A stretch of 64,000 nt of DNA from Hoeflea phototrophica DFL-43 (lineage in GTDB: Bacteria > Pseudomonadota > Alphaproteobacteria > Rhizobiales > Rhizobiaceae), in NCBI RefSeq assembly GCF_000154705.2, contig NZ_CM002917.1, forward strand, positions 3,173,853 through 3,237,852, in the 5' to 3' direction. The stretch's first letter is position 1; each line of letters opens with the position of its first letter. Below are positions 53,901-62,370 of the stretch, piece after piece. The notes under the pieces were generated by a model. That model was given only the letters and a program-made list of their open reading frames with translations. It made no database searches and was not told the DNA's origin. The position numbers and the translations under genes are program-made.

Positions 53901-54852
53901 GAGCCACATGCATGGCCAGATCCCGCGAGGTGAGACCCTGCTGCGAGGCAGCCCAAGCGTCCCGCCCGCCGCCGGCAAACACCGCCTGCAACACCGGCGC
54001 GCCAGTCGATTCGAGCACCGTGCCCTTGGTCGCGCCACCAGGCGACGAAACCGCGAACCCGGTGGCGTTGATCACCACATCGGGCGCAGCGCCTGCGAAG
54101 ATCGCCTCCACCGTACCGACCGAGACCGGATCCTTGAGGCTTGAGACGAACACAGGAAGCGCATTGACGCCCTGTTCGCGCAACGCATCGCAAAGTGCTG
54201 AGACCGGCGCAGTCTGCCCGCTTTGAACCAGCGCCCGGTAAAAACAGATGGCCGCCACCGGCGCATCAGCCTTCCAGTCCCGTTTCAGATCATCGAGCGA
54301 CGGATTGCCCTTGGCAGGATGCCACAGACCGGCCTTGAGCAGGGGCGCCGCAGGTCCGGGCCGTTCGCCACCCGTCAGCAGGGCCTCGGACAGGTCAATG
54401 AAACCGCGCGCGTTCTCCGCCCCACCCTCGTTGAGATAGGCCCAGAGTGCCAGCCGGTCGGCCTCGTCAAGGGTCGAGAACGGCTCCAGCCCCGGATCGG
54501 GCTTGTCGTCGCCCGGCAGCGCCGCAAGCTTGAAGCCGTACGTCGAAGCAGCAGCCCGGAGGCTTTCCAGCGCATAGGAGAAATAGCTTGCCCCGCCAAG
54601 CGCCCGCACCACCACCAGCCTCGCCTTCGGCGCCATGCGGGCGATGAAGGTGTCGACCGACATCGGGTGTTTGAGATCACTCAGGCTGGCAAGCCGCCAG
54701 GCCATGGAGCCCGACGCCTGACGCGCGCCGGCAATGCTCGCAAGCTCGGTGTCGGCGGCGCTCAGGAACAGGATATCGCCGGGAGACTGGCCGAGGTCAA
54801 CGGCCTCGTCACCATCGCTCAACGCCCCTTTTTGCGCGACCAGCAGATGCAT
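50935..54852 (-). CDS. cobN: Aerobic cobaltochelatase large subunit CobN, with in-frame repeat insertion
   Basis: CobN is the large subunit of the ATP-dependent CobNST chelatase that inserts cobalt into hydrogenobyrinic acid a,c-diamide. The 1305-residue protein has the CobN/Mg-chelatase core ([19 protein letters not shown], then [24 protein letters not shown]) and the C-terminal [19 protein letters not shown]-like end. AAGGAGG upstream fixes the ATG at 54852. Between about residues 739 and 795 an insertion encoded by a palindromic repeat element (52473-52636) adds a Pro/Arg/Gly-rich string including PSPLWGG, in frame. cobS and cobT are not in the window. Confidence 0.95.
   Translation of the reverse strand: [1305 protein letters not shown]
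52473..52508 (+). repeat. 36-bp repeat copy inside cobN
   Basis: This copy opens with the same GCCCCTCCCCAACCCCTCCC as the element at 11681 and differs only in the loop (CACAAGGG against CACAGGTG). It lies inside cobN and keeps the frame open. Confidence 0.88.
52566..52636 (-). repeat. Inverted repeat copy inside cobN, with extended loop
   Basis: The arms match the element inverted relative to 52473 (GCCCCTCCC at the left, GGTTGGGGAGGGG at the right), but about 35 extra bases sit between the arms. With the copy at 52473 it forms a 164-base inverted composite, like the pair at 11681-11838. Confidence 0.8.
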
Positions 54853-54875
54853 CGGGACGGAGCCTCCTTATTGCC

Positions 54876-55934
54876 TCAGCCTGAAAGCTGGGACAGACCA
54901 TCGCGGATTGCGGCTTCATCAAGATCATGAAGCCCGATCACCACCAGCCGTGTCTCGCGTGTTTCGCCGGCAGCCCAAGGCCGGTCGAAATGGGTGTCGA
55001 TGCGGCTGCCCACGGCCTGGATCACCTGCCGCATCGGCTTGCCGGCAACATCGGCAAAGCCCTTGAGCCGAAGAATGTCGTGGGTCTGGATCAGCGTGAC
55101 CAGGCCTTGGGTAAAGGCTGCCGGGTCGGCGACCGGTCCCAGCGACACGACGAAGCTCTCGAACTCGTCATGATCATGATCGTGTTCGTGGCCGTCCTCA
55201 TGGTGAAGCTCGTGATGCGACTTGCGGTTGGCGATGTCGTCTTCCGTGCCCATGCCAAGCCCCAGAAGAACCTCCGGCGCCACCTCACCCTGCCGCGATT
55301 CCACGAATGCAGGTTTGCGCGACATGTGTGCGGAAATCCCGCTGCGCACGCCTTCCAGCTCTTCCGCACTGATCAGGTCAGCCTTGTTGAGCACGATCAG
55401 ATCCGCGGCCGTGAGCTGGTCTTCGAACAGTTCCTCAAGCGGGCTTTCATGATCAAGCCCCTCGTCAGCCTGGCGCTGTGCGTCGAGCTTGTCATGATCA
55501 TGGGCAAACCGTCCGGCCGCCACCGCAGCGCTGTCGACCACGGTCACAACCCCATCGACTGTCACCTGGGTCTTGATCCCGGGCCAGTTGAAAGCGGCGA
55601 CCAGCGGCTGCGGCAGCGCAAGGCCGGACGTCTCGATGACGATGTGATCAGGCCGGTTCTTGCGCGCCAGCAGCTGTTCCATCGTCGGGATGAAATCATC
55701 GGCCACGGTGCAGCAGATGCAGCCATTGGTCAGCTCGACGATGTCGTCCTCCGAACAGACCTCATCGCCGCAACCCTTGAGCACATCGCCATCCACACCC
55801 AGATCGCCAAACTCGTTGATGATCAGCGCAATGCGTTTGCCATTGGCATTGGCCAGCATGTGGCGGATCAGCGTGGTCTTGCCGGCACCGAGAAACCCGG
55901 TGATTACGGTGGCGGGAATCTTGGACCCGTTCAT
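54876..55934 (-). CDS. cobW: CobW metallochaperone GTPase
   Basis: CobW is a G3E-family GTPase that loads Co2+ for the late chelatase. The 352-residue protein has the P-loop GFLGAGKTTLIRH near residue 13, the metal-binding C-x-C-C motif in NGCICCTVADDF, and the guanine-specificity NKAD. A histidine-rich loop (HHELHHEDGHEHDHDHD) lies near residue 240 before the CobW C-terminal domain (LKGFADVAGKPMRQVIQAVG). It precedes cobN by 23 bases. Confidence 0.95.
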   Translation of the reverse strand: MNGSKIPATVITGFLGAGKTTLIRHMLANANGKRIALIINEFGDLGVDGDVLKGCGDEVCSEDDIVELTNGCICCTVADDFIPTMEQLLARKNRPDHIVIETSGLALPQPLVAAFNWPGIKTQVTVDGVVTVVDSAAVAAGRFAHDHDKLDAQRQADEGLDHESPLEELFEDQLTAADLIVLNKADLISAEELEGVRSGISAHMSRKPAFVESRQGEVAPEVLLGLGMGTEDDIANRKSHHELHHEDGHEHDHDHDEFESFVVSLGPVADPAAFTQGLVTLIQTHDILRLKGFADVAGKPMRQVIQAVGSRIDTHFDRPWAAGETRETRLVVIGLHDLDEAAIRDGLSQLSG

Positions 55935-55938
55935 GGTT

Positions 55939-56463
55939 CTAACCCTTCATCTTGAGCGGCAGACCGGCAGCGACGAAATGGACTTCATCGGCCAGACCCG
56001 CGATTGTCTGGTGGAGGCGGCCGGCATGATCGCGAAACGCGCGCGCCATGGCATTGTCCGGCACGATGCCGAGGCCAACCTCGTTGGAAACGAAAACCAC
56101 CGGCCCCTTGAGGCCCGGCAGTGTTTTGGCGAGCCGTTCAAAGGCCGCATCAATGTCATGTTCGCCGAGCATCAGATTGGTCACCCACAGCGTCAGGCAA
56201 TCAACCAGCACCGGGCGGTCGGCGCGCGCCGCGTCAGCAAGCGCTTCCGCCAGCTCAACCGGAGCCTCGACGGTTTCCCATCCGGCCCCGCGCCGGTCCT
56301 GGTGCGTTGAGATCCGCGCGCGCATCTCTTCATCCCAGGCCTGACCGGTCGCCAGATAGAACCGCATTGGCGAGGCCGCCTCGACCAACCGTTCGGCAAA
56401 GGCCGACTTGCCCGAGCGTGCGCCGCCGAGCACAAGCGTCACCGCTGGCAGTTTGCCGCTCAC
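55939..56463 (-). CDS. cobU: Adenosylcobinamide kinase/guanylyltransferase CobU (CobP)
   Basis: This bifunctional enzyme phosphorylates adenosylcobinamide and transfers GMP to it. The 174-residue protein has the P-loop [17 protein letters not shown] and the conserved [19 protein letters not shown] and [23 protein letters not shown]. The start is taken as GTG at 56463, seven bases after the cbtA stop, because an ATG upstream would lie far inside cbtA in another frame. Confidence 0.93.
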   Translation of the reverse strand: MSGKLPAVTLVLGGARSGKSAFAERLVEAASPMRFYLATGQAWDEEMRARISTHQDRRGAGWETVEAPVELAEALADAARADRPVLVDCLTLWVTNLMLGEHDIDAAFERLAKTLPGLKGPVVFVSNEVGLGIVPDNAMARAFRDHAGRLHQTIAGLADEVHFVAAGLPLKMKG

Positions 56464-56470
56464 GCCCCCG

Positions 56471-57184
56471 TCACGCCTCTGCGTCCCGGGGAACCCGCGA
56501 CAGGAAAACCCCGAGCAGGCCACCGAGCAACAGCCAGAAAAACAGTGTGGTCGCCAACGATGCCGCGGCATAGGCAGACGCGATATAGGCGGGAACTTCG
56601 CTGTAGATGTCTTCCGGCACGGGCACGCCCCACATATGCGGCGCAGCGATCAGCACAACGCCAACCGCCTTGGCAATCATCTCCGGTCTCAGCGCGATCA
56701 GCCAAAGGCCAAGTCCCGTCAGAGCGACCGTGATCATCCACCAGCTCTGGCGATCACCGAGATCCGCATAGGGAAACCCGGGCACCGCAGGCGGCAGGCT
56801 GAAGGAGGGGGCGAGTTGGACTGCAAACCAGGCACCGGCGCCAAGGAACAAGCCCCGCATCAAGGCTTCACGTCCGGCGGGAAACTCGATCCCGGTCAGA
56901 AGCGCCACGGCCGCCAGCATCAGGGCAAAGCCGCCACCGGCGACCAGATTGGCGAGAATCGTATTGCCGAAACGGCCAAACCAGAGCTGTTCTTCGCCTT
57001 CGCCATGATCATGGGAATGGCTGGCCTCTGCTTCAGCAGCGCCATGGCTGTGACCAGCCTCGCCATTCTCATAGGCTTCTGCCTGCATGATAAGCGGAAT
57101 GGTTTTGACATATTGGGCGGGCGTCATCACCAAACCGGCGATAAGCCCGGCGGCAAGAGCCGCCAGGAGCAACCTGACAATCAT
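56471..57184 (-). CDS. cbtA: Cobalt transporter subunit CbtA
   Basis: CbtA is a predicted cobalt uptake membrane protein found under B12 control. The 237-residue protein has about five to six membrane helices and a first extracytoplasmic loop with histidines ([21 protein letters not shown]), suited to metal capture. [20 protein letters not shown] and [18 protein letters not shown] are typical CbtA segments. It follows cbtB by 12 bases. Confidence 0.92.
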   Translation of the reverse strand: MIVRLLLAALAAGLIAGLVMTPAQYVKTIPLIMQAEAYENGEAGHSHGAAEAEASHSHDHGEGEEQLWFGRFGNTILANLVAGGGFALMLAAVALLTGIEFPAGREALMRGLFLGAGAWFAVQLAPSFSLPPAVPGFPYADLGDRQSWWMITVALTGLGLWLIALRPEMIAKAVGVVLIAAPHMWGVPVPEDIYSEVPAYIASAYAAASLATTLFFWLLLGGLLGVFLSRVPRDAEA

Positions 57185-57196
57185 GAGATCAATCCC

Positions 57197-57376
57197 TTAG
57201 TGGCAGGGAAAGCCGTAGGAATGCCGGGTGTCGTGCGCCGCGTCGTGCAGCGTCTGCGAATTGGCCAGGCCAACTCCGAACACCAGAATGGAACCGATGA
57301 CCAGTGCCATCAATCCGGCAACGGTACGTGCGCCGATGCGATCGGTCAGTGAAAGCGTTTCAGTCTTAACAGCCAT
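57197..57376 (-). CDS. cbtB: Cobalt transporter subunit CbtB
   Basis: CbtB is a one-span partner of CbtA. The 59-residue protein has one central helix (AGLMALVIGSILVFGVGLA) and ends in the His-containing LHDAAHDTRHSYGFPCH that marks the family as a metal-binding tail. GGAGG five bases before the ATG at 57376 decides the start; the open frame to 57490 lies inside the riboswitch and is not coding. It is the first gene after the riboswitch. Confidence 0.93.
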   Translation of the reverse strand: MAVKTETLSLTDRIGARTVAGLMALVIGSILVFGVGLANSQTLHDAAHDTRHSYGFPCH

Positions 57377-57440
57377 GACAACCTCCGTGAATGGCTTCGG
57401 AAGAACACCTCTTCCAAAGGTCCGGCTCTCAACCGGTGCG

Positions 57441-57790
57441 AATGGCAGGTCTCCTGGCTCGCGGGTTCTGTGCAACCAGATAAGTCGCACAACAGCAAAT
57501 GCCAGCCTTCCCGACGTTTGAGGCGGTCATGAAAACGGGACGATTCGTAGACAAAGAGGCGTCCGCGCCGATTGATCATGCCGCCACGTCAGTGGCTTTC
57601 CCCGGCTTGGTTGGTTCAGATCACAGGCAAACACCATTGTTCCCCCGTCACCCTGGCGTCCCGAACCGGTGACATTTGCCTAACCGCTCTACAGTCGCGG
57701 GGTCGGCTGCGATAAGGATGCCCGGCTTGGGTCCATCCCGTCGCATTCCCTTTTGATCCGGAGAGACAACTTGCATCCCTGGAACCATTC
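57441..57790 (-). ncRNA. Cobalamin riboswitch upstream of cbtB
   Basis: On the minus strand all conserved elements of the AdoCbl riboswitch occur in order: a 5' GGTTCC (57786), AAAAGGGAATGCGACGGGATGG, CCCGCGACTGTAGAGCGG (57702-57684), GAAAGCCACTG (57590), GGGAAGGC (about 57514), and the closing GCGAGCCAGGAGACCTGCC (57462 to about 57444). About 90 bases separate the CTGTAGAGCGG and GCCACTG segments, so the variable arm is enlarged. High B12 should shut off cbtB-cbtA-cobU-cobW-cobN-cobO. A GGAAGA/TCTTCC hairpin before the cbtB ribosome site could serve as expression platform. Confidence 0.93.
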
Positions 57791-57854
57791 GAGACCCAAG
57801 TGATAGGCACAGGCCCGCCGGGTGTCAATCTCGATTGCGCCCTCAGATCGTCCA

Positions 57855-59321
57855 TCAACGACCAATGACGCCGCTGGCCTCCATGATCCGTTCAAATCCA
57901 ACCAAACGGCCCAGTTCCGCGGCAATATCGTCGAGCGCCGCATCGACATCTTCGCGGTAGTTCAGCAATCCACCGGTCAGTCCGAAACTCTTCAGCAATT
58001 CGGCGCGATAGGCATCCGAACCGAACAGCCCGTGAAGATAGGTCCCGGAGACGCGACCGTCCGGCGAGGTCGCACCATCGGGCCGTCCGTCGAGAATGGT
58101 CATCGGCCGGGCGCAGTCCGGGCCCTGGCTGACACCCAGATGGATCTCGTAACCCTCAAGCGGCAGATCGCCTTGTGCGGATCGTGCGGCGATGTTGCGA
58201 ACCGTTTTCTCAGGCGCCATTTCTGTCGAGATATCAAGCAGGCCGAGCCCTTCGGCGGCCGGCTCTGCGCCTTCAATACCCAGCGGATCACGCACCATGC
58301 GGCCAAGCATCTGGTAGCCGCCGCAAATCCCGATGATCCGCCCGCCACGGCGATGATGCGCCTGAAGATCCGCATCCCAGCCCTGACCGCGGAAATCGGC
58401 AAGGTCTCCGATGGTGGATTTCGAACCGGGCAGAATCACCAGCCCGGCATCCTCCGGCAGACGCTCGCCGGGTTTGACAAACACCAGCTCCACATCGGGC
58501 TCCGCGCGCAGCGGATCGAAATCATCGAAATTGGCGATCCGCGACAGCACCGGCACCGCGATCTTGAGCGCTCCTGCCTTGCCACGAACAAGCCGTTCGA
58601 GCGCCACCGAATCCTCTGCCGGCAGACGGGCTGCGGATTTGAGCCAGGGCACAACGCCGAAACAGGGCCATCCGGTAAATCCCTCGATCGCCGAGATGCC
58701 GTCGTCAAACAGGCTCACATCGCCGCGGAACTTGTTGATCAGGTAGCCCGCAATCATTGCCCGGTCGGCATCGGGCAGGATCGTGTGCGAGCCGACGATG
58801 GATGCAATCACGCCGCCACGGTCGATGTCGCCCACCAGCACCACCGGCACCTTGGCCAATGTCGCAAATCCCATATTGGCGATGTCGCCCGCCCTGAGGT
58901 TGATTTCGGCGGGGGAGCCAGCCCCCTCCACCAGCACCAGATCGGCGTCCTCGCCTATGCGGCCAAAGCTGTCCATTACCGCCGCCATCAGTTTGGGCTT
59001 GAGAGTCTGGTAATCCCGCCCGCGAGCGTGGCCGGTGACCTTGCCCTGGACGACAACCTGGGAGCCGGTTTCCGACTGCGGCTTGAGCAGGACCGGGTTC
59101 ATGTGAATGCTCGCTGGCGTCCGGCAGGCCATGGCCTGCAACCATTGCGCCCGCCCGATTTCACCGCCGTCATCGGCCACTGCTGCATTGTTGGACATGT
59201 TCTGCGGCTTGAACGGACGCACTTTCAGCCCGTGATTCGCCGCAAGCCGGCAAAACCCCGCAACCAGCACGGTTTTGCCGACATCCGAGCCTGTCCCCTG
59301 AAACATTAACGCCCTTGTCAT
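57855..59321 (-). CDS. cobQ: Cobyric acid synthase CobQ
   Basis: CobQ amidates the b, d, e and g carboxylates of adenosylcobyrinic acid a,c-diamide. The 488-residue protein has the synthetase motif [17 protein letters not shown] at the start, [12 protein letters not shown], and a C-terminal glutamine amidotransferase-like domain with the Cys in [14 protein letters not shown] and the His in GTYLHGLFG. The ATG at 59321 begins the conserved region; the frame is open to 59363. It lies upstream of the riboswitch and is therefore not controlled by it. Confidence 0.95.
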   Translation of the reverse strand: MTRALMFQGTGSDVGKTVLVAGFCRLAANHGLKVRPFKPQNMSNNAAVADDGGEIGRAQWLQAMACRTPASIHMNPVLLKPQSETGSQVVVQGKVTGHARGRDYQTLKPKLMAAVMDSFGRIGEDADLVLVEGAGSPAEINLRAGDIANMGFATLAKVPVVLVGDIDRGGVIASIVGSHTILPDADRAMIAGYLINKFRGDVSLFDDGISAIEGFTGWPCFGVVPWLKSAARLPAEDSVALERLVRGKAGALKIAVPVLSRIANFDDFDPLRAEPDVELVFVKPGERLPEDAGLVILPGSKSTIGDLADFRGQGWDADLQAHHRRGGRIIGICGGYQMLGRMVRDPLGIEGAEPAAEGLGLLDISTEMAPEKTVRNIAARSAQGDLPLEGYEIHLGVSQGPDCARPMTILDGRPDGATSPDGRVSGTYLHGLFGSDAYRAELLKSFGLTGGLLNYREDVDAALDDIAAELGRLVGFERIMEASGVIGR

Positions 59322-59497
59322 ATCCTGTTCGATAGCACCCGCAACCGGCCCGCAAAAGGGCAAAAAGGCCGTTTGTTAACCGCCGCTTAATCACATTCCC
59401 AAAACTGGAGAAAGTTTTGTCTCCGGCATCTGAAATGCGACACGCCGCGGCGTATTCAATGCAGCTCAGCAGACCCAATAAGCCTAGAGCACCGGCA

Positions 59498-59513
59498 GAT
59501 GGTGATCACCATC
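59498..59513. promoter_or_regulatory. Perfect 16-bp palindrome upstream of a small ORF
   Basis: GATGGTGATCACCATC reads the same on both strands and lies 60 bases before the small ORF at 59573. It could be an operator, but no regulator is adjacent. Confidence 0.35.
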
Positions 59514-59572
59514 GAGACATTCAAACCGAACCCACCGACAGACAGTGGCCAGACAAGAGGAAGGACATCGCG

Positions 59573-59707
59573 ATGCTTTACGTATTCAATTCCGCCAACG
59601 GCGTGCAAATCGCTTGGAACAACGTGCTTCCCTCTGAAAAAACGGGTCCCAAAAGCCCGCTTCGCAGCTTGGTCAACAACCTTATCCGGACCTCGTCGGC
59701 AGGCTGA
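59573..59707 (+). CDS. Very small hypothetical protein (44 residues)
   Basis: A 44-residue product, opening MLYVFNSANGVQIAWN, with no recognised family. GAGGAAGGAC before the ATG at 59573 is a strong ribosome site, and a rho-independent terminator lies 47 bases after the stop, so the unit looks like a complete small gene. Length alone makes this tentative. Confidence 0.45.
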   Translation: MLYVFNSANGVQIAWNNVLPSEKTGPKSPLRSLVNNLIRTSSAG

Positions 59708-60375
59708 ACTGACATATCAACGCCCATTTCATGCGGCGTTCCACATTTGCACACAAGGCCGGACGGACAAACCGTTCGGCCTTTTCTCGTTGTGGCGCTT
59801 TGAGCAAGATCCAGTGGGGTTGATCGCTGAACAAAGCCCAAAATGCGAAGGCCGTCCGGACCCTGAAATCCGAACGGCCTGCCAAAATACGCTTGGCGTC
59901 CCCACATTTACGCGCGAGGTTCGCGACACCCCGGTACGCAGTACCTTGGCCGGGATGCTCAGCGGTTGTCCCCCGCCGTGAGAAGATGTGTAACCCGGAC
60001 ATCGTTACCGGAGAGTTAGTGAATCCCTAAGCAATCATGAATCTGGCATATTATTGCACTGCAAGACCTTACCTTAGCGCAGCGCATTCCGATTGCCCCG
60101 GGGAATGTGAAAAATCGGCATCACGGTTGATTTCTGACGCTAACTCCTTACCCTGCAAGCAGGCATTTCGACTGGGCGCCGGCTTGCGACAGAGTTCCGC
60201 GAGGCAGCTTCAGTCATTTTTCGTTGCCGCTGTGTCGAATCCGGCGCGCACTCCGGCATAAACAAAGCCAGAGTGGCAACTTGCCTTCAAATCCATCGGT
60301 ACCCGGAATGCGCAGTGACCGGACTGACCGAACATTCAAACAGACACTGCACTATGAGACTGGGAGGTCTTACAT
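59708..60375. other. 668-base intergenic region before proX
   Basis: No credible gene is seen; short frames lack ribosome sites. It holds the terminator at 59755, a second hairpin without T-run at 59850-59879 (GGCCGT/ACGGCC arms), and the promoter region of the ABC transporter operon in its last 200 bases. I cannot name a -35/-10 pair with confidence. Confidence 0.5.
59755..59786 (+). terminator. Rho-independent terminator after the 44-residue ORF
   Basis: The arms AAGGCCG-ACGG and CCGT-CGGCCTT pair with one mismatched base each side across a short ACAAA loop, and TTTTCT follows. Confidence 0.8.
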
Positions 60376-61383
60376 ATGAAGAAGCTTCTCGCTTCCACCG
60401 TCCTCGCCGCAGGCCTAATGGGCTTTGCCGGCGCAGCACAGGCGGCATCGCACAGCGAATGCGGCACCGTGACTGTCGCCAACATGAACTGGGCATCTGC
60501 CGAAGTTCTCGCAAACATCGACAACATTATTCTTTCCGAAGGTTACGGCTGTGACGTGGAGCTCGTTCCGGGCGACACCATGCCGACCCTGACCTCGATG
60601 ATGGAAAAAGGGGAGCCTGATGTGGCCCCCGAAGCCTGGATCAACGCGGTGCGTGAGCCGCTCGACAAGGCCGTTGAAGAAGGCCGTCTGGTCTATGCGG
60701 CCGAATCGCTTTCGGATGGCGGTGTCGAAGGCTGGTGGATCCCCAAATACATTGCCGACGCCAACCCTGACATCAAGACCATTGATGACGCACTTGCCCG
60801 TCCGGATCTCTTCCCGGCTCCGGAAGATCCGTCCAAGGGCGCCGTCTACAACTGCCCGTCGGGGTGGAACTGCCAGATCTCGACTGCCAACTTCTTCCGC
60901 GCGCACGACGCCGAGGAAAAGGGCTTCGTCCTGGTTGACTCCGGTTCGGCAGCTGGCCTCGACGGCTCGATCGCCAATGCCTACAACAAGGAAGAAGGCT
61001 GGCTTGGTTACTACTGGGCACCGACAGCCATTCTCGGCAACTACCCTATGACCCTGCTGGGCTTCAACGCCGAGTTCGACAAGGAATCATGGGACGGCTG
61101 CATCGTCGACGCTGAATGTGCTGACCCGCAGAAGAACGCCTGGCCCAAGTCGGAAGTCTACACAGTTGTGACTGCTGACTTTGCCAAGCGCGCTGGACCG
61201 GCCATCGATTATCTCAAGGGCCGCGCCTGGTCCAACGAGACCGTCAACGGGCTGCTGGCCTGGAAGGACAAGAACCAGGCAACCGGTGAAGATACCGCTT
61301 ACTACTTCCTGGAAAACAATGAAGACGTCTGGGGCAAGTGGGTTTCGCCCGAAGCCGCAGAAAAGATCAAGGCAGCCCTTTGA
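60376..61383 (+). CDS. Glycine betaine/proline-type ABC transporter substrate-binding protein
   Basis: A 335-residue periplasmic binding protein of the OpuAC/ProX type. The signal peptide ends AQA near residue 23. The mature part shows VTVANMNWASAEVLANIDNIIL, PDVAPEAWIN and the Trp-rich GWWIPKYIADANPDIKT and GYYWAPTAILG segments that can form the aromatic cage for a quaternary amine. It is the first gene of a three-gene transporter operon. Choline and betaine are the likeliest ligands; which one cannot be read. Confidence 0.9.
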   Translation: MKKLLASTVLAAGLMGFAGAAQAASHSECGTVTVANMNWASAEVLANIDNIILSEGYGCDVELVPGDTMPTLTSMMEKGEPDVAPEAWINAVREPLDKAVEEGRLVYAAESLSDGGVEGWWIPKYIADANPDIKTIDDALARPDLFPAPEDPSKGAVYNCPSGWNCQISTANFFRAHDAEEKGFVLVDSGSAAGLDGSIANAYNKEEGWLGYYWAPTAILGNYPMTLLGFNAEFDKESWDGCIVDAECADPQKNAWPKSEVYTVVTADFAKRAGPAIDYLKGRAWSNETVNGLLAWKDKNQATGEDTAYYFLENNEDVWGKWVSPEAAEKIKAAL

Positions 61384-61398
61384 TCCTTTGAACATCCA

Positions 61399-61429
61399 GG
61401 GGGCGGTTTCAGACCGCCCCCTTCTTTTT
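61399..61429 (+). terminator. Terminator/attenuator between proX-like and proW-like genes
   Basis: A nine-base-pair stem (GGGGGCGGT with ACCGCCCCC), a five-base loop and TTCTTTTT follow the substrate-binding gene. Within one operon it should reduce permease and ATPase transcripts relative to the abundant binding protein. Confidence 0.85.
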
Positions 61430-61482
61430 CGGCCCCGGACACGCCGACAAAACCAATGAAAAGAACTGACAGGGGGTAGCCA

Positions 61483-62370
61483 ATGGAATGGCTAACTGAG
61501 TTTCCCGATCTGGGAACAAGTACCTTGCGCAACATCCGCCTCACGGTGGATGGCGCATTCCGCGAATTTACACGTGCGTATGGTGAGTCGATCGAACTGC
61601 TGTTCGAACCGGTCAAATGGTTTCTGATCAACTCGGAAAATTTCATGACCGATACGCCTTGGCCGATTATCCTGGCCATCGTTGCGGTGCTGGTCTGGCT
61701 TGCCAGCCGTTCCTGGAAGATCGTTGTCGGCTCAATTGTCGTTCTGATAGCCATTGGCCTGTTCGGCATGTGGGAAGATACGATGAAAACCATCGCAATG
61801 ACATTTGTTGCGACGGTACTGGCCATCATCTTCGGGATCCCGATCGGCATCGGCATGTCCCGGTCAAACCGGGTCCAGAGCATTTTCAACCCGATCCTCG
61901 ACATCATGCAGACAATGCCGAGCTTCGTTTACCTGATCCCGGTCATCATGCTGTTCGGCATCGGCAAGGTTCCCGGGCTGATTGCCGTGATTATCTACGC
62001 CATCCCGCCAATCATCCGGCTGACCAATCTCGGTATACGTCTTGTCGACAAGGATGTCCTCGAAGCCGCCGACGCTTTCGGATCATCCAACTGGCAACGC
62101 CTCAAGAACGTTCAGATGCCGCTTGCGCTGCCCACAATCATGGCCGGCATCAACCAGACCATCATGATGGCGCTTGCCATGGTAGTGGTTGCGTCCATGG
62201 TCGGTGTTCAGGGCTTGGGACAACAGGTGCTCAGAGCCATCAACAACCAGTATTTTACCCTCGGTGTTCTCAACGGCCTGGCCATCGTCGGCGTCGCCAT
62301 CATTTTCGACCGCGCCAGTCAGGCCTATGGCAAGCGCCTTCAGCGTCATACGGAGATTGTCCATGGCTGA
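61483..62370 (+). CDS. Glycine betaine/proline-type ABC transporter permease
   Basis: A 295-residue inner-membrane permease (ProW/OpuAB type). After an N-terminal amphipathic part come about six helices, with the BPD_transp_1 coupling loop EAADAFGSSNWQRLKNVQMPLALP and the preceding MQTMPSFVYLIPVIMLFGIGKVPG. Its stop overlaps the start of the ATPase gene by eight bases. Confidence 0.92.
   Translation: MEWLTEFPDLGTSTLRNIRLTVDGAFREFTRAYGESIELLFEPVKWFLINSENFMTDTPWPIILAIVAVLVWLASRSWKIVVGSIVVLIAIGLFGMWEDTMKTIAMTFVATVLAIIFGIPIGIGMSRSNRVQSIFNPILDIMQTMPSFVYLIPVIMLFGIGKVPGLIAVIIYAIPPIIRLTNLGIRLVDKDVLEAADAFGSSNWQRLKNVQMPLALPTIMAGINQTIMMALAMVVVASMVGVQGLGQQVLRAINNQYFTLGVLNGLAIVGVAIIFDRASQAYGKRLQRHTEIVHG

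Noticed and set aside
57377..57490. N-terminal extension of cbtB
   Set aside because: The open frame here lies in the leader and riboswitch. A strong GGAGG precedes the ATG at 57376, which begins the family-like protein.
57822..59309. 495-codon open frame on the plus strand
   Set aside because: It mirrors cobQ almost exactly on the opposite strand, with no recognisable domain.
60037..60261. 74-codon open frame before proX
   Set aside because: No ribosome site, Cys/Ser/Arg-rich composition, and it occupies the likely promoter region.
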